64,000 nt of DNA from Streptomyces sp. NBC_00223 (GTDB lineage Bacteria > Actinomycetota > Actinomycetes > Streptomycetales > Streptomycetaceae): NCBI RefSeq assembly GCF_036199905.1, contig NZ_CP108109.1:1116001-1180000 (forward strand), written 5' to 3'. Below the pieces are notes generated by a model. It did not search any database. It was not told where the DNA came from and saw only the letters and a program-made list of their open reading frames with translations. Positions within the stretch are counted from its first letter, which is position 1. Each line of letters begins with the position of its first letter. Positions 19,511-28,325 of this stretch are shown piece after piece. Position numbers and translations under genes: made by a program.

Positions 19511-20385
19511 GCGGGCGGCGGGCGTACCGCTATCTGCTGCGGGCGCTCTCGCTGTCCGCCTTCCTCGGCGCCTGGCAGCTGCTGACCTCCCACCGGGTCC
19601 ATGTGTGGGTGCACTTCGAGCAGTTGCCGACGGTGGGGCAGGTCGGCCGGGAGTTCGGCCACCGGGTGCACACAGGGGTCTACTGGCAGGACCTCGGCGA
19701 CAGCCTGTTCCGTATCCTCCTCGGCTTCGGGCTGGCCGCCGTGCTCGGGGTGACGGCGGGCATCGCCATCGGGCGCTCACGGCTCGCGGAGGACCTGCTC
19801 GGGCCCGTGGTCGAGCTGATCCGGCCGATTCCGGCCATCGCGCTGGTGCCGGTGGCGATCCTGCTCTTCCCCGGCAACGAGCAGGGCATCGTCTTCATCA
19901 CCTTCTCCGCGGCCTTCTTCCCCGTGCTGGTCAGCACCCGGCACGCGGTGCGCGCGCTGGCCCCGGTGTGGGAGGAGGCCGTGCTGAGCATGGGCGGCGG
20001 ACGGCTGCGGGTGCTGGCGCAGGTCGTGCTGCCCGGCGCGCTGCCCGGCATCTTCGGCGGCCTGTCGGTCGGCATCGGGGTGGCGTGGATCTGTGTGATC
20101 TCGGCGGAGATGATCTCCGGCGAGTACGGCGTCGGCTACCGAACCTGGCAGGACTACACGGTGGTCGACTATCCGGGGGTGCTCGTCGGCATGCTCACCA
20201 TCGGGCTGCTGGGCCAACTCACTTCCTCCGCAGTCGAGTTCGCGGGCCGCCGGGCCACCCGCTGGCTGCCGCGCACCGAGTCCGCGGCGGGGCCGTCCCC
20301 GGTGCGCCGCCGTACCCGCCCGGCACCGCGCGCGGCGGACCCGGCCCCCGCCCCGCAACCGATCCCCGTACCCCCCGGCAGGTGA
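19507..20385 (+). CDS. ABC transporter permease, SsuC/TauC type
   Basis: A 292-residue integral membrane protein with about six helices. The cytosolic coupling loop carries the EAA signature (EEAVLSMGGGRLRVLAQVVLP, near residue 160), typical of the BPD_transp_1 family for nitrate/sulfonate/taurine import. It starts with a GTG overlapping the substrate-binding protein stop (GTGA). The last ~50 residues are a Pro/Arg-rich cytosolic tail. Confidence 0.88.
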   Translation: MSGRRAYRYLLRALSLSAFLGAWQLLTSHRVHVWVHFEQLPTVGQVGREFGHRVHTGVYWQDLGDSLFRILLGFGLAAVLGVTAGIAIGRSRLAEDLLGPVVELIRPIPAIALVPVAILLFPGNEQGIVFITFSAAFFPVLVSTRHAVRALAPVWEEAVLSMGGGRLRVLAQVVLPGALPGIFGGLSVGIGVAWICVISAEMISGEYGVGYRTWQDYTVVDYPGVLVGMLTIGLLGQLTSSAVEFAGRRATRWLPRTESAAGPSPVRRRTRPAPRAADPAPAPQPIPVPPGR

Positions 20386-20390
20386 CCGCG

Positions 20391-21197
20391 ATGACCCTCC
20401 ACGAACCCCGACGGACCGACGGCGCCCGGCTCACCCTGCGCGACGCGGCCGTCGGCCGCGGCCGTACCCCGGTGCTCGACGGCGTCACGCTCGACGTCGT
20501 GCCCGGCGAAGTCCTCACCGTGGTCGGCGCGTCCGGGTGCGGCAAGTCGACGCTGCTGCGCACGCTGGCCGGCCTGCTGCCGCTGCTGGACGGCGAGTTG
20601 TACGAGGACGGGCAGCCGGTGACCGGCCCCGGCGGCGGGCGCGCCCTGGTCTTCCAGGAGGACGGGCTGCTGCCGTGGCGCACCGCCCGGGCCAATGTCG
20701 AACTGCCGCTCGCCATACGGCGGGTGGGCCGCGCCGAGCGCCGGGCCCGCGCGAGCGAGTGGCTGGCCGGGGTCGGACTGGCGGGCTACGAGGACCGGTT
20801 GCCGCACCGGCTCTCCGGCGGGCAGCGGCAGCGCGTACAGCTCGCCCGCGCGCTGGCCGGCGAGCCCCGGGTGCTGCTGATGGACGAGCCGTTCGGCGCG
20901 CTGGACGCCCAGACCAGGGCGGGTATGCAGCAGTTGGTGGTCGACGTGCTGCGCTCCTCGCGGGCCACGGTGGTGTTCGTGACGCACGACGTGGACGAGG
21001 CGCTCTTCCTCGGCGACCGGGTGGCGCTGCTCGGCGGCGGACCCGCCGTAAGGATCAGCGACGTACCCCGGCCGCGCGACCGCTCCGCGCACGACGCGCC
21101 CGCGACCACGGCCCTGCGCCGCGCGCTCCTCGAATCCCTCGGCTCCCCCGGCGCCCGCCCGGACCGGACCCCCGCGACCTGGAAGGCCCCCGTCTGA
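20391..21197 (+). CDS. ABC transporter ATP-binding protein, SsuB/TauB type
   Basis: A 268-residue ATPase with Walker A GASGCGKSTLL (~residues 46-56), Q-loop VFQEDGLLPW (the pattern of the nitrate/sulfonate/taurine subfamily), signature LSGGQRQRVQLARAL, Walker B VLLMDEPFGALD and switch His in VTHDVDEALF. It pairs with the preceding permease and lipoprotein to make a complete importer. Its stop overlaps the flavoprotein start (TGATG), tying substrate uptake to the oxidoreductase. Confidence 0.92.
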   Translation: MTLHEPRRTDGARLTLRDAAVGRGRTPVLDGVTLDVVPGEVLTVVGASGCGKSTLLRTLAGLLPLLDGELYEDGQPVTGPGGGRALVFQEDGLLPWRTARANVELPLAIRRVGRAERRARASEWLAGVGLAGYEDRLPHRLSGGQRQRVQLARALAGEPRVLLMDEPFGALDAQTRAGMQQLVVDVLRSSRATVVFVTHDVDEALFLGDRVALLGGGPAVRISDVPRPRDRSAHDAPATTALRRALLESLGSPGARPDRTPATWKAPV

Positions 21198-23938
21198 TGT
21201 CCACCGACGAGTCCCCCATGGCCGTTCCCGCCCTGGCCGAAGCCGAGGAGTTGCGCTGCGACGTGCTGGTGATCGGCGGCGGCACGGCCGGGACGATGGC
21301 CGCGCTCACCGCCGCCGAGCGCGGCGCGTCCGTCCTGCTGCTGGAGAAGGCGCACGTCCGGCACTCGGGCGCGCTCGCGATGGGCATGGACGGCGTCAAC
21401 AACGCGGTCCTGCCCGGCCGGGCCACCCCCGAGGACTACGTCGCGGAGATCACCCGCGCCAACGACGGCATCGTCAACCAGGCCACCGTCCGGCAGACCG
21501 CCACCCGCGGCTTCGCGATGGTGCGGCGGCTGGAGAGCTACGGCGTGAAGTTCGAGAAGGACGAGCACGGCGAGTACGCGGTGCGCAAGGTCCACCGCTC
21601 GGGCGAGTACGTGCTGCCGATGCCGGAGGGCAAGGACGTCAAGAAGGTGCTCTACCGGGTGCTGCGGCGGCGCGAGATGCGCGAGCGGATCAGGATCGAG
21701 AACCGGGTGATGCCGGTCCGTGTGCTCACCGCCGGCGGCCGGGCGGTCGGCGCGGCGGGCTTCCACACCCGCACCGGGCGGTTCGTGACCGTACGGGCCG
21801 GGGCGGTGATCCTGGCGACGGGCGCGGCCGGACGGCTCGGGCTGCCGGCGAGCGGCTATCTGTACGGCACGTACGAGAACCCGACCAACGCCGGGGACGG
21901 GCACGCGATGGCCTACCACGCGGGCGCGGAGCTGAGCGGGATCGAGTGCTTCCAGATCAACCCGCTGATCAAGGACTACAACGGGCCCGCGTGCGCCTAC
22001 GTGGCCAATCCGTTCGGCGGCTACCAGGTCAACCGGCACGGCGAGCGGTTCGTGGACTCCGACTACTGGTCGGGGGCGATGATGAGCGAGTTCGCCGCCG
22101 AGGTGGCCTCCGAGCGCGGCCCGGTCTACCTCAAGCTGAGCCATCTGCCCGAGGAGTCGGTCGCCGCGCTGGAGGGCATCCTGCACAGCACCGAGCGGCC
22201 CACCCGCGGCACCTTCCACGCCGGACGCGGCCACGACTACCGCACCCACGACGTGGAGATGCACATCTCCGAGATCGGCCTGTGCGGCGGGCACTCGGCG
22301 TCGGGGGTGTGGGTGGACGAGCACGCCCGCACCACCGTGCCGGGGCTGTACGCGGCCGGCGACCTGGCCTGCGTGCCGCACAACTACATGATCGGCGCCT
22401 TTGTGTACGGGGAGTTGGCGGGCGCGGACGCGGCCGGCCAGGACACGTACGAAGGACCGCTGCCGCAGGACCAGTTGGCCGAGGCGCACGAGCTGGTGTA
22501 CCGGCCGCTGCGGCATCCGCAGGGGCCGCCGCAGCCGCAGGTCGAGTACAAGCTGCGGCGGTTCGTCAACGACTACGTGGCGCCGCCCAAGAGCGGGGCC
22601 CGGCTGTCGCTGGCCGTGGAGTCCTTCGAGCGGATGCGCGGCGAGATCGAGCAGATGGGCGCGCGGACCCCGCACGAGCTGATGCGCTGCGCGGAGGTGT
22701 CCTTCATCCGGGACTGCGCGGAGATGGCGGCGCGCTCCTCGCTGGCCCGCACGGAGAGCCGCTGGGGGCTCTACCACGAGCGCACCGACCACCCGCTCCG
22801 GGACGACGCGGCCTGGCTGCACCACCTCAACCTCCGTAAGGGGCCGGGGGGTTCGATGGAGTTCCTGACCCGTCCGGTGGCGCCCTACGTGGTGCCGGTC
22901 GAGGGCTTCTCGCCCGGTGGCGGCGAGGTACGGGTGATCGGCGAGGTACGGCCGGAGCAGGTCGCCACGGCGGGCCCGCGCGAGATGCCCCCGGTCGACC
23001 CGGGCGCGGCGGCCCCGGCGACAACCGTGCCCACTGCCAAGCACACGGGCTCACCGCGGATTCTGACCCTGCTCGAACTGGCCGAGCAGGAGCCGGAGTT
23101 GCCCGAGCTGGCACCGTATCTCGCGGACCGGGACCCCGCGGTACGGCGGGCGGCCGTGGACACACTGACCGAGGTCGTCCCCGCGGGTACGGGCCCGGCA
23201 CTGGCAACGGCGCTGGCCGACGACGACCCCGGGGTACGGGAGGCGGCGGGCGCGGGCCTGCGGGAACTGGTCGAGGTGCTGGAACCGTCCCCGGACCTGG
23301 CCGTACGTCTGGAGGCGGCGCTGAAGCTCCCCGACGCGGCGGCGCGGGCCGCGGCGACGGAGGTCCTGCGCGTGCTGCGGCTCGGCGGGGAACCCCTCTT
23401 CGCCGCCGTCCTGGGCGACGCGGACCCCCGGGTCAGGATCGAGGCGATCCGCGCGCTGGTCGCGGTGGACGCCGTAACCGCGCTGGCGCCGGCCGCGGCG
23501 GACCCCTCCCGCGAGGTGCGGGTCGCTCTCGCGAAGAGCCTGGGCACAGGGGGCGGGCCCGCGGGCCTTCCGCTGCTCGGGCAACTGGCCACGGACGCCG
23601 ATCCGCTGGTACGCGCGGCCGCCCTGGAGTCGCTGGCCTCGACCGGGTGCCCGGAACCGCTGTCCGCTGTCGCGGTGGCGGCGCTGGGTGATCCGGCGTG
23701 GCAGGTACGGAAGGGGGCGGCGGTCGGTCTTTCCGCTGCCGCGGGGGCGGTCGCCGTGCCGGCGCTGCTCGCCGCGGTCGCGGACCCCCACGCCGATGTC
23801 CGCAGGGCCGTCGTCGGCTCGCTCGGCCCCCACGCCGCCGAGCCCGCGGTCCGCTCCGCCCTCCGGGCGGCGGGTACGGACCCGGACGCCGACGTCCGCG
23901 CCTTCGCCCGCGCGGCGCTCCGCCCGACCCGCGCCTAG
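21197..23938 (+). CDS. AprA-like FAD oxidoreductase fused to HEAT-like repeats
   Basis: A 913-residue protein. Residues ~18-560 form a succinate dehydrogenase/fumarate reductase/AprA-type flavoprotein: dinucleotide motif VIGGGTAGTMAALTAAERGA, then SGALAMGMDGVNNAV (very like the AprA substrate loop), FQINPLIKDYNGP and GLYAAGDLACVPHNYMIGAF. Residues ~630-910 are HEAT/PBS-lyase-like repeats (recurring DPxVRxAAxxxL), a scaffold not found in canonical AprA. With the AprB-like ferredoxin and the importer it suggests reduction or oxidation of an imported sulfur-containing compound; the substrate is unknown. Confidence 0.88.
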   Translation: MSTDESPMAVPALAEAEELRCDVLVIGGGTAGTMAALTAAERGASVLLLEKAHVRHSGALAMGMDGVNNAVLPGRATPEDYVAEITRANDGIVNQATVRQTATRGFAMVRRLESYGVKFEKDEHGEYAVRKVHRSGEYVLPMPEGKDVKKVLYRVLRRREMRERIRIENRVMPVRVLTAGGRAVGAAGFHTRTGRFVTVRAGAVILATGAAGRLGLPASGYLYGTYENPTNAGDGHAMAYHAGAELSGIECFQINPLIKDYNGPACAYVANPFGGYQVNRHGERFVDSDYWSGAMMSEFAAEVASERGPVYLKLSHLPEESVAALEGILHSTERPTRGTFHAGRGHDYRTHDVEMHISEIGLCGGHSASGVWVDEHARTTVPGLYAAGDLACVPHNYMIGAFVYGELAGADAAGQDTYEGPLPQDQLAEAHELVYRPLRHPQGPPQPQVEYKLRRFVNDYVAPPKSGARLSLAVESFERMRGEIEQMGARTPHELMRCAEVSFIRDCAEMAARSSLARTESRWGLYHERTDHPLRDDAAWLHHLNLRKGPGGSMEFLTRPVAPYVVPVEGFSPGGGEVRVIGEVRPEQVATAGPREMPPVDPGAAAPATTVPTAKHTGSPRILTLLELAEQEPELPELAPYLADRDPAVRRAAVDTLTEVVPAGTGPALATALADDDPGVREAAGAGLRELVEVLEPSPDLAVRLEAALKLPDAAARAAATEVLRVLRLGGEPLFAAVLGDADPRVRIEAIRALVAVDAVTALAPAAADPSREVRVALAKSLGTGGGPAGLPLLGQLATDADPLVRAAALESLASTGCPEPLSAVAVAALGDPAWQVRKGAAVGLSAAAGAVAVPALLAAVADPHADVRRAVVGSLGPHAAEPAVRSALRAAGTDPDADVRAFARAALRPTRA

Positions 23939-23962
23939 CGGCGCGGGCTGTGCTCCCACCCT

Positions 23963-23984
23963 CCCCCAGAGCTTCGCCTGGGGG
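23963..23984 (+). terminator. Terminator of the flavoprotein operon
   Basis: CCCCCAG (23963-23969) pairs with CTGGGGG (23978-23984) around an 8-nt loop, 25 bp after the flavoprotein stop. Its right arm overlaps the left inverted repeat of the insertion sequence, so the IS landed at this hairpin. Confidence 0.55.
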
Positions 23985-25517
23985 TGCCCCCAATGCCGTC
24001 AAGTTTGGGGGTTGGGTTGTTGGGGTTGGGGTGTTTGTGGGACAGCGGGGGCAGGGCCCCGCTACGGATATGGGTGTCGAGTCCGGATCCGTGGAGGGGC
24101 CCTGCTGTGTCTGAGTCTGTCATTACTCGTTCGGTGGCCGCAGGTGCCGGGTGTTTCGCGCCGGGGCATCTGGGGCCGTTGACGTGGCTGCTGCCGTTCT
24201 CCGTGGTCGATGAGGTTTTGGCGCGGACGGGCCGGGTGCAGCGGCGGGTGCGTGATCTGCCGGCCCGGGTGGTGGTCTATCTGCTGGTCGCGCAGGGGTT
24301 GTGCGGGTCGGTGTCCCTGGGGGCGGTGTACCGGATGGCGGGTGCCGCGCTCGGTGGCGCGGGGTTGCCGGACCCGACCCGGCAGGGCCTGCACGCGGCG
24401 CGGGTGCGGCTGGGGTCGCGTCCGCTGCAGTTGCTGTTGCGCGAGTTGTGCCGTCACCCGGCCGCGGTGCCGCAGCCGTGGCGGGGCCTTGAGGTCTGCG
24501 CGGTCGACGGCACGGTCCTGGCCGTCCCGGACAGTGCGGCCACCCGGGCCTGGCTGGGCAAGCACAAGCACCGCTACGGCACGGCGGGCTATCCGCTGGT
24601 GCAGGTGATCGCCTTGGTCTACTGCTCCACCCGCACCCTGGCCGATGCGGTCTTCGGCCCGGTCTCAGGCCGGGAGTTCGTTCCGGCCCGGCGGCTGCTG
24701 CGCAGCCTGCACACGGGAATGCTGGTCCTGCTCGACGCGGGGTTCGACGCGGCCGGGTTCCTGTCGGATCTGGTCGCCACCGGGGCCGACTTCACGGTGC
24801 GGCTGCCCCGCACCGCCCGCCTGCCGGCCCTTCAGCGCTACCCCGACGGCTCATGGCTGACGCTGCGGGCCGGCCGCGAAGTCCGCGCGATCGCCGTCAC
24901 CGTCCAGGTCACCACCGACCAGGGCACCCGCACCAGCACATGGCTGCTGGCCACCAGCCTGCTCAACTGGCGCACCCATCCCGCCGACGCGATCGCCGCC
25001 TGTTACCACGACCGGTGGGAAGTCGAGGAGACGTTCTGCTCGGTCAAGTCCACGATGCTCGGCGGCCGGGTCCTGCACTGCACTACCCCAGCCGGCCTGG
25101 CCCAGGAGATCCATGCCCTGCTGATCAGCTACCAGCTCCTGCGCCTGGTCATGGCCCGCGCCGGGACCGCCGCAGGGCTGCCCTGCACCGCGATGGGCTT
25201 CGCCCTGGCCCTGCGTGAAACCGTCAACGGCATCACCACCGCCACCGAGATCGACGGTCCCCCAGACGCCCGACTGCTCGGCGCGGTCGGCACCTACCTC
25301 CGCGACCACCCACTACCCCCACGCCGCCTGCGGATATACAACCGCCTCGTCAAACGATCCCTGTCCAAATACGCCGCCGGCAAGATCGGCAACGGCAAGA
25401 AACGCCAGACCGTCCCCACCGGCACCGCCCACATCACCGCAACCATCAACCACAACAGCCCAAACTCCCACCCCCACCAGCCCAAACGCCAAACTTGACG
25501 GCATTGGGGGCACCCCC
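23980..25517 (+). mobile_element. IS4-type insertion sequence, ~1.54 kb
   Basis: Perfect 29-bp terminal inverted repeats (23980-24008 and 25489-25517; inner part CAATGCCGTCAAGTTTGG) bracket a single transposase gene. No target duplication is apparent: the bases outside the repeats do not match directly. It lies between the operon terminator and the M3 peptidase gene without breaking either, and appears intact. Confidence 0.85.
24107..25498 (+). CDS. IS4-family DDE transposase
   Basis: A 463-residue transposase with an IS4-type RNase H-like core: AVDGTVLAVPDS holds the first catalytic Asp, LVLLDAGFDAAGFL the second, and the YHDRWEVEETFCSVKSTM block (Y-x2-R-W-x-V-E) the catalytic Glu, as in IS4. 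The N-terminal domain includes VVVYLLVAQGLCGSVSLGAVY. The start is a GTG at 24107, since upstream in-frame sequence runs through the terminal inverted repeat. The stop lies within the right inverted repeat region. It is probably functional. Confidence 0.9.
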   Translation: MSESVITRSVAAGAGCFAPGHLGPLTWLLPFSVVDEVLARTGRVQRRVRDLPARVVVYLLVAQGLCGSVSLGAVYRMAGAALGGAGLPDPTRQGLHAARVRLGSRPLQLLLRELCRHPAAVPQPWRGLEVCAVDGTVLAVPDSAATRAWLGKHKHRYGTAGYPLVQVIALVYCSTRTLADAVFGPVSGREFVPARRLLRSLHTGMLVLLDAGFDAAGFLSDLVATGADFTVRLPRTARLPALQRYPDGSWLTLRAGREVRAIAVTVQVTTDQGTRTSTWLLATSLLNWRTHPADAIAACYHDRWEVEETFCSVKSTMLGGRVLHCTTPAGLAQEIHALLISYQLLRLVMARAGTAAGLPCTAMGFALALRETVNGITTATEIDGPPDARLLGAVGTYLRDHPLPPRRLRIYNRLVKRSLSKYAAGKIGNGKKRQTVPTGTAHITATINHNSPNSHPHQPKRQT

Positions 25518-25829
25518 ATCTCGCTTCGCTCGCCCGTGCGAGCAGTCGTTCGTCTGCGGGTCTTCTTGTGGCACCGCGCCACCGTCGGCGGCTCTCCGCC
25601 GGAGCCCGGTCTTTTCACCACCACCCCGCGACCGTTCGCCGCCAACCGGGCCGGAGGGGACGGGGAGGAGGTGTCCCCGCAGAAATGCGCACACTCCCGG
25701 GCACCAACCTCAAAGAACGTCACATGCGCAGTTCGAGGAGTCACCTCCGGACTGGCCCCGACCCGCCCACAGGTTGCACCCGCAGACGGAAACGCACCCG
25801 CACGGGTGGGCGGGCGGGAAAAACGGAAC
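25518..25829. other. Intergenic flank of the IS, no gene
   Basis: About 310 bp with no supported coding sequence. It contains a GGCGGCT/AGCCGCC-like dyad near 25590 and an octet of C/G tracts, followed by the end of the peptidase gene. It may be an older interspersed repeat, but I cannot test that here. Confidence 0.4.
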
Positions 25830-27839
25830 CTACGCCAGGCCGCGTCGCGCCAGCAGAGGCCCCACGCGAGGCCCCCGCCCCCGCAAAGCGGCAAACGCCC
25901 CCATCGCCTCCACACTCCCGCCGCGGGACAGCACCTCGCGGCGAAACAACCCGCCCAAATCCCTCCGCATCCCCCCGTTCTCCACGAACCACTCCACCGT
26001 GTCCGCGTCCAGCACCTCGCTCCAGATGTACGAGTAGTAGCCCGCGCTGTACCCGCCGCCGAAGACATGCTGGAAGTACGTCGTCCGGTAGCGCGGCGGG
26101 ATCCCCGGGAGGTCGAGCCCGGCCGCCCGCAGGGCGTCCGCCTCGAAGGCGAGCGGGTCGTCGACCCGCTCGCCGGCCGGCAGCGTGTGCCAGGCCCAGT
26201 CGAGCAGCGTCGCGGCCAGGTACTCGACGGTCGCGAAGCCCTGGCCGAAGCGCGCGGCCTCCTCCATCCGGCGGACGACCTCCGCCGGCAGCGGCTCCCC
26301 CGTCTCGTGGTGCCGCGCGTAGCGCTCCAGCACCTCGGGCCACAGCGACCACATCTCGTTGACCTGCGAGGGGTACTCGACGAAGTCGCGCGGCACGGCG
26401 GTGCCGGAGAAGAAGGGGTAGCGCACGGCGGAGAACAGCCCGTGCAGCGCGTGCCCGAACTCGTGGAAGAGCGTGTCGACCTGACTGAACGTCAGCAGCG
26501 CGGGCTCCCCCGGCGCGGGCCGCGGGATGTTGTGGTTGTTGACGACGACCGGCCGCTGCCCGAGCAGGTCCGACTGGGCGACGACCGCGTTCATCCACGC
26601 GCCGCCGCGCTTGGTGTCGCGGGCGAAGAAGTCCGCGAGGAAGAGCCCGAGACCGCTGCCGTCGGCGTCGAAGACCTCGAAGACCCGTACGTCGGGGTGG
26701 TAGCCGACCAGGTCGGGCCGCTCGGCGAAGCTCAGCCCGTACACCTCGTGGGCGGCGTGGAAGACACCCTCGCGCAGCACCCGGTCCAGCTCGAAGTACG
26801 GCCGCAGCTCGGCCTGGTCGATGTCGTAGCGCCGCTTGCGGACCTTCTCCGACCAGTACGCCCAGTCCCACGCCTCGACCGGGCCGCCGGCGAGTTCGGC
26901 GAGCGCCTCGGCCTCGCGGCGGGCGTTGGCGACGGCGGGCGGGACCAGCCGGGCCAGCAGGCCGGTGACCGCCTCGGTGCTGCCCGCGGTGTTGTCGGCG
27001 ACGACATACGCGGCGTGGCTGTCGTACCCGAGCAGGGCCGCGCGTTCGGCGCGCAGGGTGGCGAGGGTGATCGCGAGCGGGCCGTTGGTGTCCTGGGCGC
27101 GGTCCAGGGACGCGGCGAGCAGCCGCTCGCGGACGTCCCGGTCCTCAAGGGCGGCGAGTTCCAGCTGGTTGGAGAAGTTCTTCAGGCTGAGCACCCACGC
27201 GCCCTCGTGCCCGAGCGCCCGGCCGTTCTCGGCGGCGGCCGCGATCGCGTCGGGCGACAGCCCGGCCAGCTGGGCGGGGTCGTCCAGGACGAGGGCGCCC
27301 GCCGTGGTCGCGGCCAGGACGTTCTGGCCGAAGGCAGTGGAGGCGGCGGCGATCTCGGCGTTCAGCTCGCGCAGCCGCTGCCGGCCGTCGCCGGACAGTT
27401 CGGCGCCCGCCCGGCGGAAGCGGGTGTGGTAGCGCTCCAGCAGCCGCAGCGACTCGGCGTCCAGGCCGAGGGTGTCGCGGGTCCTGTGGAGCGTGTCGAT
27501 GCGCGCGAAGAGGTCGGCGTTGAGGTGGATCGCGTCGCTGTGGGCCGCCAGCAGGGCGCTGACCCGCGGCTCGATCTCGCGCAGCGCGGGCGTGAGATGG
27601 GCGGACGCCTGGTTGGAGAAGGCCGCCCGGACCCGATCCAGCAGGGCTCCGGAGCGCTCCAGCGTCTCCAGGGTGTTGGCGAAGGTGGGCGGCTCGGGGT
27701 CCGCGGCGACGGCCTCGACCTCCGCCAGGTGTTCGGCGAGGCCGCGTTCGAAGGCGGGCAGATAGTGCTCGTCGCGGATGTCCGCGAACGGCGGCAGTCC
27801 GTACGGCAGGGTGCTCGGGCTGAGGAACGGGTTCGTCAC
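25830..27839 (-). CDS. dcp: M3-family metallopeptidase (oligopeptidase A / Dcp type)
   Basis: A 669-residue cytosolic zinc peptidase. The metal site HEFGHALHG has His459, Glu460 and His463, and the third ligand Glu lies in EYPSQVNEMW about 30 residues on. The N-terminal 300 residues are the helical cap of the thimet oligopeptidase fold. FGGGYSAGYYSYIWSEVLD near the C-terminus is the substrate-tyrosine loop typical of Dcp. These enzymes degrade short peptides released by other proteases. The last residues overlap no other gene. Confidence 0.95.
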   Translation of the reverse strand: MTNPFLSPSTLPYGLPPFADIRDEHYLPAFERGLAEHLAEVEAVAADPEPPTFANTLETLERSGALLDRVRAAFSNQASAHLTPALREIEPRVSALLAAHSDAIHLNADLFARIDTLHRTRDTLGLDAESLRLLERYHTRFRRAGAELSGDGRQRLRELNAEIAAASTAFGQNVLAATTAGALVLDDPAQLAGLSPDAIAAAAENGRALGHEGAWVLSLKNFSNQLELAALEDRDVRERLLAASLDRAQDTNGPLAITLATLRAERAALLGYDSHAAYVVADNTAGSTEAVTGLLARLVPPAVANARREAEALAELAGGPVEAWDWAYWSEKVRKRRYDIDQAELRPYFELDRVLREGVFHAAHEVYGLSFAERPDLVGYHPDVRVFEVFDADGSGLGLFLADFFARDTKRGGAWMNAVVAQSDLLGQRPVVVNNHNIPRPAPGEPALLTFSQVDTLFHEFGHALHGLFSAVRYPFFSGTAVPRDFVEYPSQVNEMWSLWPEVLERYARHHETGEPLPAEVVRRMEEAARFGQGFATVEYLAATLLDWAWHTLPAGERVDDPLAFEADALRAAGLDLPGIPPRYRTTYFQHVFGGGYSAGYYSYIWSEVLDADTVEWFVENGGMRRDLGGLFRREVLSRGGSVEAMGAFAALRGRGPRVGPLLARRGLA

Positions 27840-27908
27840 CGTGCCGACCCTACGCCGGGCGCGGCCGCGCGAGCAGGGGAAGCACGGACCCGCGCGCGGG
27901 CCCGGAGA

Positions 27909-27941
27909 ACGCCCGCCCGGGTCGGTGACCGGGGCGGGCGT
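27909..27941 (-). terminator. Terminator after the DUF5302 gene
   Basis: ACGCCCGCCC (27909-27918) pairs with GGGCGGGCGT (27932-27941), a 10-bp stem with a 13-nt loop, 16 bp downstream of the minus-strand stop at 27957. Confidence 0.55.
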
Positions 27942-27956
27942 CGGGCCCTTCGGGGA

Positions 27957-28223
27957 TCAGCCGCCGCTCTTGCGGCGGAACTCACGGGGTCCGCCGGCGC
28001 GGCCGTGGGCGCCGTGGATCTTGGAATGGTCGGGTCCGGTGCCGGCGGCGCCCGCGCCGCCGCGGACCCCCTGCTTACGGGCCAGGGCCTCGCGGAACTT
28101 CCGCTTCACCTCGTCCTCGTCCGGCTCCTGCGCCTCGGGCGCCGTCTCGGGGTCGTCGGCCGCGGCCGGGTCCTGCGGGGTTGCGTCGGCGGCCACGGTG
28201 GCCTCGTGCTCTTGGTCGGTCAT
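27957..28223 (-). CDS. DUF5302-type small acidic protein
   Basis: An 88-residue protein. The N-terminal half is strongly acidic and Ala/Pro-rich (likely disordered); the second half has the conserved core [15 protein letters not shown] and a basic Gly-rich end with HSKIHGAHG and FRRKSGG. This pattern matches a small actinobacterial protein family of unknown function. ATG at 28223 is preceded by a purine-rich run and follows the M3 peptidase promoter region in opposite order. Confidence 0.7.
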   Translation of the reverse strand: MTDQEHEATVAADATPQDPAAADDPETAPEAQEPDEDEVKRKFREALARKQGVRGGAGAAGTGPDHSKIHGAHGRAGGPREFRRKSGG

Positions 28224-28325
28224 GCCCCAAGAGTCCCATGCCGCGCGACCTGCGCCCACCCGATATCGCCTCCGTGGACCGCGCGTGTACGGTTCCGGTC
28301 ACGACCTCGGAGGAGGACCCGAACC

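Noticed and set aside
23980-25517. Target-site duplication of the IS
   Set aside because: The flanking bases form an inverted, not a direct, repeat, so no duplication can be claimed.
25215-28325. Giant open frame joining the IS end, the M3 peptidase shadow and the dehydrogenase
   Set aside because: The M3 peptidase on the minus strand explains the bulk of it; the dehydrogenase has its own start at 28326.
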